Shown here piece by piece: positions 38,854-44,736 of a stretch of DNA of 44,736 nt; the stretch's first letter is position 1, and each line of letters begins with the position of its first letter. Origin of the DNA: Curtobacterium sp. 'Ferrero' (GTDB lineage Bacteria; Actinomycetota; Actinomycetes; Actinomycetales; Microbacteriaceae). The notes under the pieces were generated by a model that saw only the letters and a program-made list of their open reading frames with translations, was not told where the DNA came from and made no database searches. The stretch covers positions 1 to 44,736 of the forward strand of contig NZ_NXIA01000021.1 in the NCBI RefSeq assembly GCF_002412165.1, written 5' to 3'. Both the position numbers and the translations under genes were made by a program.

Positions 38854-39182
38854 TGATCACCGCACTCTCCCCGGAGAAGTTCGACGAGGTCGTCGAGGGC
38901 CTCAAGGAGGTCCAGGACCCCGAGCTCGGCGTCAACATCGTCGACCTCGGGCTGATCTACGACCTCGCGATGGACGACGAGGCGAACGCGCTCGTGATCA
39001 GCATGACGCTGACGAGTGCGGGCTGCCCGCTCACCGATGTCATCGAGGGCGACACGGCGAACGCCCTCGACGGCATCGTGGACGCGTTCCGGATCAACTG
39101 GGTCTGGATGCCGCCCTGGGGTCCAGAGCGGATCACGGACGACGGGCGCGAGATGATGCGTGCGCTCGGGTTCTCGATCTAG
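38853..39182 (+). CDS. SufT-like metal-sulfur cluster assembly factor (DUF59 / MIP18)
   Basis: This 109-residue protein has the MIP18 domain: EVQDPELGVNIVDLGLIYDL followed by MTLTSAGCPLTDVIEGD with the conserved Cys. Such proteins help mature Fe-S proteins and often end actinobacterial suf operons. ATG at 38853 overlaps the sufC TGA by one base. In many relatives sufS and sufU lie between sufC and this gene; here there is no room for them. A palindromic element follows the stop. Confidence 0.93.
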   Translation: MITALSPEKFDEVVEGLKEVQDPELGVNIVDLGLIYDLAMDDEANALVISMTLTSAGCPLTDVIEGDTANALDGIVDAFRINWVWMPPWGPERITDDGREMMRALGFSI

Positions 39183-39195
39183 ACGCCACCACGGT

Positions 39196-39239
39196 CGGAC
39201 GGGAGGCGCGGTGCCAGCAGGTGCCGCGCCTCCCGTCCG
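39196..39239. terminator. Palindromic element copy 8, suf operon end
   Basis: CGGACGGGAGGCGCGG (39196-39211) and its exact complement (39224-39239) form a 16-bp stem, 14 nt after the last suf gene. Confidence 0.85.
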
Positions 39240-39446
39240 TCGTGTGGGTGCGTTGCTTCCAAGCCGAGCATGTCAGCAGGTCCGGCCTGGTCGCACGAAG
39301 TGTCGCGCGGCGCGCCAAGGGGCGACCCGTTGGGCGACCGCGACGGCATCCGCGCGGCATGCCGTGCGACCGCGTGGGCGGCCACGCGGGCGTTGGTCCG
39401 GGCCCCGGAGCGCGGCTCCGGTGCATGGTCGTCCCTCCGCCCCGGA

Positions 39447-39553
39447 GTTCCACGACTCGCCGCGTGCCGTCCACCGAGGTTCCGCGCGGGAACGAGAAAA
39501 CGGCCGAGGTTCCGGAATTTCGGAACCTCGGCCGTTAGGCGGAACCTCGGCCG
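39447..39553. repeat. GAGGTTCC element, locus B
   Basis: The 18-bp word GTTCCACGACTCGCCGCG (39447-39464) is followed after 11 nt by GAGGTTCCG (39476-39484) and a long hairpin built on the same word. An extra inverted half, CGGAACCTCGGCCG, lies at 39540-39553. The layout matches 23447-23540. The rest of the sufT/bioY gap (39183-39573) holds only a small CCGGAGC / GCTCCGG hairpin (39405-39421). Confidence 0.75.
39499..39536. terminator. 16-bp hairpin at the bioY 3' end
   Basis: AACGGCCGAGGTTCCG (39499-39514), loop GAATTT, and the exact complement (39521-39536) lie 38 bp past the bioY stop on the minus strand. Confidence 0.85.
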
Positions 39554-39573
39554 CTACGCCGTGCGGTGGCGAC

Positions 39574-40173
39574 TCAGCGCCGGCCGAGTGCCTTCCACGC
39601 CAGCGACAGCGCGCCCGCCGCGATGAGGGCCTTCGCCACCCCGCCGACGATGAACGGGTAGAAGCCCGCCGCGAGCACGGACTGCAGGTCGTTCGGTGCT
39701 CCGAGCTGGCCGAGGACGACCGCGAGCCACGGCAGACCGAACACGAACGGGATCGCGCTTGCGAGCAGCATGGCCCCGGCGGCGCGGACGAAGTGCTTGT
39801 CCCAGTCGCGCTCGGCGAGCCAGCCGACGACACCCGCGGCGACGACGAAGCCGATGACGTACCCGAAGCTCGGGGACGTGAGCGACGCGAGGCCGCCCGC
39901 GTGGTCCGCGAACACCGGCAGGCCGAGGAGACCGACCACGGCGTACAGCAGCAGCGACAGCGTGCCGCGGCGAGCACCGAGGGACGCACCGACGAGGACG
40001 ACAGCGAGGGTCTGCCCGGTCATCGGCACCGGCCACATCGGGACCTCGACCTGCGCCATGCCCGCGGTGAAGAGCGCACCGCCGGCGATCAGTGCGGCGT
40101 CGGTGGCGAGGCCGCGCGTGCGCAGACGGTCGGCGAGGACTGCGCGGGGAGCGAACCCGGTGGCGTTCGTCAT
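39574..40173 (-). CDS. bioY: Biotin transporter BioY
   Basis: This 199-residue membrane protein is the substrate-binding S component of biotin uptake. It has about six helices; VPMWPVPMTGQTLAVVLVGASLGARRG and YAVVGLLGLPVFADHAGG match the BioY signature. No ECF ATPase or T component lies nearby, so it must act alone or share a module encoded elsewhere. ATG at 40173 has AGGAG about 7 nt upstream. Confidence 0.95.
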   Translation of the reverse strand: MTNATGFAPRAVLADRLRTRGLATDAALIAGGALFTAGMAQVEVPMWPVPMTGQTLAVVLVGASLGARRGTLSLLLYAVVGLLGLPVFADHAGGLASLTSPSFGYVIGFVVAAGVVGWLAERDWDKHFVRAAGAMLLASAIPFVFGLPWLAVVLGQLGAPNDLQSVLAAGFYPFIVGGVAKALIAAGALSLAWKALGRR

Positions 40174-40202
40174 GGATTCTCCTAGAATGGACTGCTGGTC
40201 CC

Positions 40203-40212
40203 GTTCCGGAAC
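40203..40212. promoter_or_regulatory. Small palindrome upstream of bioY
   Basis: GTTCCGGAAC lies in the 116-bp divergent bioY/ABC-F gap, flanked by two direct GGTCCCG words (40197-40203 and 40217-40223). It could be an operator for a biotin regulator. It does not clearly match any site I know. Confidence 0.25.
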
Positions 40213-40289
40213 CATCGGTCCCGTCAGCGTAGCGGTGCACCTCCCGCACACACCGTTGTGCACATCCACCAACTGATTGGACGTCCTCT

Positions 40290-41888
40290 GTGCTTGCCGT
40301 GCACGAACTCGAGATCCGCGTCGGAGCCCGTCTCCTCATGGAGAACGTCTCCTTCCGCGTCGAGAAGGGCGACAAGATCGGCCTGGTCGGCCGCAACGGT
40401 GCCGGCAAGACCACGATGACCAAGGCCCTCGCGGGGGAGACGCAGCCGACCGGCGGCAAGATCGAGCGCACCGGCGAGATCGGGTACCTGCCGCAGGACC
40501 CCCGCTCCGGCAACCCGGAGGACACCGCCCGAAAGCGCATCCTCGATGCCCGAGGGCTCGGTGAGCTCGTGGAGGGCATCCGCCTGGCGACCGAGGCGAT
40601 GGCGAGCGACGACCCCGAGGTCGCCGAGAAGGCGATGCGCCGGTACACGCGGCTCGACGACCAGTTCAACGCCCTGGGTGGGTACGCGGCCGAGGCCGAG
40701 GCGGCCTCGATCGCCTCGAACCTCAAGCTGCCGGACCGCATCCTCGACCAGCCGCTCAAGACGCTCTCCGGTGGTCAGCGCCGCCGCATCGAGCTCGCCC
40801 GCATCCTGTTCTCGGACGCCGAGACGATGATCCTGGACGAGCCGACGAACCACCTCGACGCCGACTCGATCGTCTGGCTCCGTGAGCACCTCAAGACCTA
40901 CCCGGGCGGCGTCATCGTGATCTCCCACGACGTCGAGCTCGTCGACGAGGTCGTCAACCGCGTGTTCTACCTCGACGCGAACCGGCAGTGCATCGACGTC
41001 TACAACATGGGGTGGAAGCTCTACCAGCGGCAGCGTGCCGCCGACGAGGAGCGGCGCCGCAAGGAGCGCGCGAACGCCGAGAAGAAGGCCGCGACCCTCA
41101 AGGACCAGGCCGCCCGGTTCGGTGCGAAGGCCACGAAGGCCGCCGCGGCGCACCAGATGGTGGCCCGCGCCGAGAAGCTGCTCGCCGGACTCGAGGACGA
41201 GCGTGCCGTCGACCGGGTCGCCAAGCTGCGCTTCCCGACCCCGGTCGCGTGCGGGCGCACCCCGCTCATGGCCGAGGGGTTGTCGAAGTCGTACGGGTCG
41301 CTCGAGATCTTCGCGGGACTCGACCTCGCCATCGACCGGGGCTCGCGGGTGGTCATCCTCGGGTTCAACGGTGCCGGGAAGACGACGCTGCTCCGCATCC
41401 TCGCGGGCGCCGACCAGCCGGACACGGGGGAGATCCTCCCCGGCCACGGGCTGCGCATCGGCTACTACGCGCAGGAGCACGAGAACATCGACGTGAACCG
41501 CACCGTGATCGAGAACATGGTCTCGGCGTCGCCGAACCTGACGGAGACCGAGGCTCGACGCGTCCTCGGCTCGTTCCTGTTCACCGGCGACGACGGCTAC
41601 AAGAAGGCGGGTGTGCTGTCCGGTGGTGAGAAGACGCGTCTGTCGCTGGCGATGATCGTCGTGTCCGGTGCGAACGTGCTGCTGCTCGACGAACCGACCA
41701 ACAACCTCGACCCGGCCTCGCGTGAGGAGATCCTCGGCGCCCTCGCCGGGTACGAGGGCGCGGTCGTGCTCGTCTCGCACGACGCGGGCGCGGTCGAGGC
41801 CCTCAACCCGGAGCGGGTCCTGCTGCTGCCGGACGGCACCGAGGACCACTGGAACAAGGACTACGCGGAGCTCGTCGAGCTCGCCTGA
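40290..41888 (+). CDS. ABC-F family ATPase (Rv1473-like)
   Basis: This 532-residue protein has two ABC domains and no membrane segment, so it is an ABC-F ribosome-associated ATPase, not a transporter. Walker A motifs are GRNGAGKTT and GFNGAGKTT; signatures are LSGGQRRRIELAR and LSGGEKTRLSLA; Walker B segments are MILDEPTNHLD and LLLDEPTNNLD. The charged linker (about residues 245-300) is Arg/Lys/Ala-rich. The C-terminus LLPDGTEDHWNKDYAELVELA resembles mycobacterial Rv1473. Its role may be translation regulation or intrinsic antibiotic tolerance; the sequence does not decide. The GTG start lacks a good ribosome binding site. Confidence 0.93.
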   Translation: MLAVHELEIRVGARLLMENVSFRVEKGDKIGLVGRNGAGKTTMTKALAGETQPTGGKIERTGEIGYLPQDPRSGNPEDTARKRILDARGLGELVEGIRLATEAMASDDPEVAEKAMRRYTRLDDQFNALGGYAAEAEAASIASNLKLPDRILDQPLKTLSGGQRRRIELARILFSDAETMILDEPTNHLDADSIVWLREHLKTYPGGVIVISHDVELVDEVVNRVFYLDANRQCIDVYNMGWKLYQRQRAADEERRRKERANAEKKAATLKDQAARFGAKATKAAAAHQMVARAEKLLAGLEDERAVDRVAKLRFPTPVACGRTPLMAEGLSKSYGSLEIFAGLDLAIDRGSRVVILGFNGAGKTTLLRILAGADQPDTGEILPGHGLRIGYYAQEHENIDVNRTVIENMVSASPNLTETEARRVLGSFLFTGDDGYKKAGVLSGGEKTRLSLAMIVVSGANVLLLDEPTNNLDPASREEILGALAGYEGAVVLVSHDAGAVEALNPERVLLLPDGTEDHWNKDYAELVELA

Positions 41889-41910
41889 GTCGGTACGCGC
41901 GGTGCGCGCT

Positions 41911-41958
41911 GACGGACGGGAGGCCCGTGGCGACACCGCCACGGGCCTCCCGTCCGTC
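41911..41958. terminator. Palindromic element copy 9, between convergent ABC-F and SURF1 genes
   Basis: A 22-bp perfect stem (41911-41932 with 41937-41958) and loop ACAC, the longest copy in the window. It begins 22 nt past the ABC-F stop and 38 nt from the SURF1 stop. Confidence 0.9.
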
Positions 41959-41996
41959 CGCTGGCCGCGTCAGCGGCGGATCCGCGGTCGCGCGCG

Positions 41997-42995
41997 TCAG
42001 GACCGCGCGTTGAGCAGCTCGTCCTCGATCTCGGCGTCCGACTTCGGGCGCGCGTCGCGACGGCGGCGCCGCTCCTCGGCGCGCTCCCGTTCCTCGGGGT
42101 CGTCCTGGTTGAGGTTCCGGTACTCCTGCACCATCAGGTACGCGAGGAACCCGAAGCCGCCGGCGGCGAACATGAACCACTGGATGAAGTAGCTGAGGTG
42201 GAGGCCGGTGTCGGCGGTCGGCCGGTCCCAGCCGAGCGGGCGGGCCTCGGTCGGGGCCGGGGACTCGGAGGCCAGCTGCCCGTAGGCGCCCGTCCAGATC
42301 GGCGTGTCGACCTTCTTCGCGACGTCCGCGAGCGTGACCGACTGGACCTGGTCGGTGTGCGCCGGGTCGGTCCGGCCGGGGATGCGCGGCTCGCTCTGCT
42401 GGAGGCGGGCGATGACCGTGACCTCGCCGCTCGGGGGAGCGGGAACGTGGTCGGGAGCGTCCTGCCGGTTGCCCGTGGGGACCCACCCACGGTCCACGAT
42501 GAACGCACGTCCGTCGTCGGTGACGAGCGGGGTGAGCACCTCGAAGCCGGGTTGGCCGTTGTGCACCCGGTTGCGGACGAGGAGCTGGTCGCGGGTGTCG
42601 TAGCGGCCGGTGACGGTGACGCGGAGCCAGGTCTGTCCGTCGTTCCAGCTCGAGGCTCGCGGCAGTGCCTGGTCGAGCGGCACCGGGGTGTGGTCGTAGT
42701 TCTGCGCGACCTGTTCGTTCTCGCGCACGGCCTCGTTGCGGCGGTCCCACTGCCACATGCCGAACAGCGTGCACAGGACCGCGAAGGCGACGGCGATCGC
42801 GAAGTAGCCGACCCACCGACGGCTCCGGACGAACCGCCAGCCGACGAACGGCTCGTCGGGGTCGCGCTCGGTCGTGTCGGGACCGCGCTCGTCGGGACCG
42901 TGCCCGGTGCTGCCGGCCGGGACCGCCGCCGCGCGCTGCAGTTTCGCGGCGTACCGCCGGCCGTAGCGCGAGGCCGGGTCGAACCCGTCGCTCAT
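41997..42995 (-). CDS. SURF1 family protein, cytochrome oxidase biogenesis
   Basis: This 332-residue protein has the SURF1 layout: one helix near residues 62-84 (WVGYFAIAVAFAVLCTLFGMWQWDRR), a large extracytoplasmic domain with VTVTGRYDTRDQLLVRNRVHNGQPGFEVLTPL and FIVDRGWVP, and a second helix near 275-300 (HLSYFIQWFMFAAGGFGFLAYL). SURF1 helps heme A insertion into oxidase subunit I, which links it to ctaA/ctaB in this window. It overlaps the upstream small gene by 4 bp (ATGA). Confidence 0.94.
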   Translation of the reverse strand: MSDGFDPASRYGRRYAAKLQRAAAVPAGSTGHGPDERGPDTTERDPDEPFVGWRFVRSRRWVGYFAIAVAFAVLCTLFGMWQWDRRNEAVRENEQVAQNYDHTPVPLDQALPRASSWNDGQTWLRVTVTGRYDTRDQLLVRNRVHNGQPGFEVLTPLVTDDGRAFIVDRGWVPTGNRQDAPDHVPAPPSGEVTVIARLQQSEPRIPGRTDPAHTDQVQSVTLADVAKKVDTPIWTGAYGQLASESPAPTEARPLGWDRPTADTGLHLSYFIQWFMFAAGGFGFLAYLMVQEYRNLNQDDPEERERAEERRRRRDARPKSDAEIEDELLNARS

Positions 42996-43300
42996 CGGTC
43001 GGTGCCGGCGGCGCGCACCCCGACGTCGTTCTTCGGTCCGGCGTTCGGGTCACGGAGGTCGTCGAGACGGTCGACGTCCTCGTGCATGCCGGTGACCCGC
43101 ACCGGGAACGCGCGCGAGCGGAGGTAGTCGGCGAGGAAGTCCCGGTGCTCGTCACACGCGGCCCAGATCTTCACCCGGTCGGTGGCGTGGATGCGCGGGT
43201 TCCGCCAGTTGACCCGCCACGCCGCGGTCTCCCCGCAGCCCGCCCGGGAGCACACGGGCGTCGAGCCGGGCTCGGTGAAGAGGTCGAACGTCGCTCCCAT
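42992..43300 (-). CDS. Small Cys/His-rich protein of unknown function
   Basis: This 102-residue protein has CSRAGC near residue 17 and CDEHRDF near residue 49, which together could bind one metal ion (C-x4-C...C-x2-H). WRVNWRNPRIH lies between them. Homologues I recall in Microbacteriaceae are sometimes labelled acetone carboxylase, which the size and sequence do not support. It overlaps the DUF3099 stop by one base and SURF1 by four, so all three are made together. Its function is unknown. Confidence 0.8.
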   Translation of the reverse strand: MGATFDLFTEPGSTPVCSRAGCGETAAWRVNWRNPRIHATDRVKIWAACDEHRDFLADYLRSRAFPVRVTGMHEDVDRLDDLRDPNAGPKNDVGVRAAGTDR

Positions 43301-43743
43301 CAGCGCCTGCCACCTCGCGGGGGCCAGACGTTGGTGTGGTCACCGGACCGCTGCCACTCGTCCTGGTCGTGCTGTGCCTCGTGCCGCAGGCGGTCCTGCT
43401 CGTCGCGGTACGCCTGCGCCCGGGCGGCCTCCTGCTCCTCGCGGATGCGGACGTCGTCGGCGTCGTAGAGCGTGATGGCACCGGCGGGGGCGACGACGCG
43501 GCTCTCGGTGCGGTTGCCGGCGTTCGCGAGGATCACCGCGACCCAGGGGATCACACCGGCGAGGATGATCGGGATGACGACGAGCCAGGTGTGCCAGGCG
43601 GTCCAGACCAGGACCGCGGCGACGAAGCAGACCACGCGGACGGCCATCTGCCAGACGTAGCGGGAGAGTCGGTGCGCACGGTCTTGCTCCGGCGACTCGG
43701 GGAGGGCCGTGATGCTGTGCGAGGTCTTCATGCGGTTGTCCAT
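43300..43743 (-). CDS. DUF3099 family membrane protein
   Basis: This 147-residue protein starts with SITALPESPEQDRAHRLSRYVWQMAVR, then two hydrophobic segments (about residues 35-50 and 54-72). A charged, probably helical tail rich in Glu, Arg and Gln follows. This is the DUF3099 layout, an actinobacterial family of unknown function often near fabG and SURF1. Two starts are possible: ATG at 43743 and ATG at 43731 (MKTSHSITALP). A TAGACG box just upstream of the first makes a short leader or leaderless start possible. Confidence 0.85.
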   Translation of the reverse strand: MDNRMKTSHSITALPESPEQDRAHRLSRYVWQMAVRVVCFVAAVLVWTAWHTWLVVIPIILAGVIPWVAVILANAGNRTESRVVAPAGAITLYDADDVRIREEQEAARAQAYRDEQDRLRHEAQHDQDEWQRSGDHTNVWPPRGGRR

Positions 43744-43824
43744 CGTCTACCGGGTACAAGCCTAAGCCCGCGCCGCGCATTCCGGTTCAGCCGCGCTCGA
43801 TCGGAGTGCGGGGATCGGCTCGGG

Positions 43825-43830
43825 TACGCT
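43825..43830 (+). promoter_or_regulatory. Candidate -10 box for fabG
   Basis: TACGCT would start a transcript near 43838, about 60 nt before the fabG ATG. No strong -35 is visible. Confidence 0.4.
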
Positions 43831-43897
43831 CGTCCGGGCGCGTCGGCCCCGACAGGGGCGCGGCGCGTCGGACTGTCACCACTCGATCGGAGCGACC

Positions 43898-44611
43898 ATG
43901 ACCACCCCCCGTACCGTCCTCGTCACCGGCGGCAACCGCGGCATCGGCCACGCCCTCGCCGCCCGTTTCGTCGCCGAGGGACACCGCGTGGCCGTGACCT
44001 CCCGCAGCGGCCAGGGTGGCCCCGAGGGTGCCCTCACGGTCCAGGCCGACATCACCGACACCGCCTCCGTCGACGCCGCCTTCACGCAGGTCGAAGCCGA
44101 GCTCGGTCCGGTCGAGGTGCTCGTCGCGAACGCCGGGATCACGAACGACCAGCTCCTCCTGCGCATGACCGAGGACGACTTCACGAGCGTGATCGACACG
44201 AACCTCACCGGCACGTTCCGGGTCGTCAAGCGCGCCACCAAGGGGATGATGAAGGCGAAGTTCGGCCGGATCGTGCTCATGTCGAGCGTCGTCGGGGCCT
44301 ACGGCCAGGTCGGCCAGGTCAACTACGCCTCGTCCAAGGCCGCGCTCGTCGGCATGGCGCGCTCGATCACGCGCGAGCTGGGCTCCCGGAACATCACCGC
44401 CAACGTCGTGGCACCGGGCTTCATCCAGACCGACATGACGGCGTCGCTGCCCGACGAGCTCGTGGCCGAGTTCAAGAAGCAGATCCCGGCATCGCGGTAC
44501 GGCACCGTCGACGACGTCGCCGACGCCACGCTCTTCCTGGCCGGTGATGGCGCCGGGTACATCTCGGGCGCGGTCATCCCGGTCGACGGCGGTCTGGGGA
44601 TGGGGCACTAG
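43898..44611 (+). CDS. fabG: 3-oxoacyl-[acyl-carrier-protein] reductase (SDR family)
   Basis: This 237-residue short-chain dehydrogenase reduces 3-oxoacyl-ACP in fatty-acid synthesis. The cofactor motif TGGNRGIG is at residues 10-17; NAG(I) follows near residue 82. The catalytic Ser is in LMSSVVGAYGQVGQ, with Tyr and Lys in YASSKAALVG. The end IPVDGGLGMGH is typical of actinobacterial FabG, where the gene is often beside inhA. ATG at 43898 follows GGAG. The next gene lies outside the window, so an operon with inhA cannot be checked. Confidence 0.93.
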   Translation: MTTPRTVLVTGGNRGIGHALAARFVAEGHRVAVTSRSGQGGPEGALTVQADITDTASVDAAFTQVEAELGPVEVLVANAGITNDQLLLRMTEDDFTSVIDTNLTGTFRVVKRATKGMMKAKFGRIVLMSSVVGAYGQVGQVNYASSKAALVGMARSITRELGSRNITANVVAPGFIQTDMTASLPDELVAEFKKQIPASRYGTVDDVADATLFLAGDGAGYISGAVIPVDGGLGMGH

Positions 44612-44654
44612 CGAGCGCCGCCCCGTCGGCCGCCGTCGCCGTCGCGGCGGTCAC

Positions 44655-44724
44655 CCGAGACTCGGCCAGTCGGACAGTTCCGGGGCGATCGGGCCGCGGA
44701 ACTGTCCGCGGAGCCGAGTCTCGG
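44655..44724. terminator. Composite two-step inverted repeat after fabG
   Basis: Outer arms CCGAGACTCGGC (44655-44666) and GCCGAGTCTCGG (44713-44724) enclose inner arms GGACAGTTCCG (44672-44682) and CGGAACTGTCC (44697-44707). A symmetric 5x5 internal loop separates outer from inner stems. It starts 43 nt after the fabG stop and may terminate fabG. The sequence differs from both other repeat families. Confidence 0.75.
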
Positions 44725-44736
44725 CCCGCGGGGCCG

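Noticed and set aside
40290..41888. The ABC-F gene as an acquired macrolide-resistance determinant
   Set aside because: It matches the chromosomal Rv1473-like group in linker and C-terminus, its composition fits its neighbours, and no mobile-element sequence is nearby.
42992..43300. Annotation of the small Cys-rich gene as acetone carboxylase
   Set aside because: The protein is only 102 residues and shows none of the acetone carboxylase subunit features. The label appears to be a propagated error.

Overview
The window is about 45 kb of very GC-rich DNA (roughly 70% or more) from an actinobacterium. The gene set points to Actinomycetota: RbpA, WhiA, OpcA, an actinobacterial-type Pgi, an Rv1473-like ABC-F protein and DUF3099. 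Gene order and protein style fit Microbacteriaceae, with Curtobacterium my best guess. I see no phage, transposase, CRISPR array, rRNA or tRNA gene. It reads as core chromosome, and most genes are housekeeping.

Layout. (1) 0-9.5 kb: a DUF885 peptidase-like protein, rpsA (ribosomal protein S1), coaE, a membrane-anchored alpha/beta hydrolase, an AMP-forming acyl ligase coupled to an OafA-type membrane acyltransferase, and a convergent MFS transporter. (2) 9.8-19.4 kb: the excision-repair block uvrB, uvrA, uvrC, then rapZ and whiA, without the yvcK gene that usually lies between the last two. (3) 19.6-23.3 kb: gap-pgk-tpiA, then secG and rbpA. (4) 23.7-32 kb, minus strand: transketolase, transaldolase, pgi, zwf, opcA and pgl. 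Together with gap-pgk-tpiA this puts most of the pentose-phosphate and upper/middle glycolytic genes in one 12 kb block. (5) 32.5-34.8 kb: the heme A genes ctaB and ctaA, convergent. (6) 35-39.2 kb: an Fe-S assembly operon sufB-sufD-Rieske ferredoxin-sufC-sufT-like, without sufS, sufU or sufR. (7) 39.6-44.6 kb: bioY, an ABC-F protein, a SURF1 / small Cys-rich protein / DUF3099 operon, and fabG. ctaB, ctaA and SURF1 all serve cytochrome oxidase biogenesis.

The most distinctive signals lie between the genes. A palindromic element with core GGACGGGAGGCGCGG and its complement occurs nine times, plus one half copy. Every full copy lies just past a gene's 3' end. All five convergent gene pairs carry at least one copy, and none of the five divergent gaps does, so it behaves like a lineage-specific terminator family. 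One copy lies inside a 131-bp tandem duplication between ctaB and ctaA. A second, rarer element built on GAGGTTCC occurs at two loci 16 kb apart with identical internal spacing. A 33-bp minisatellite fills the uvrB upstream region, and its last degenerate unit carries the uvrB -10 box. At least five genes have a TANNNT -10 box 6-8 nt before the start codon and no ribosome binding site, the signature of leaderless transcripts.
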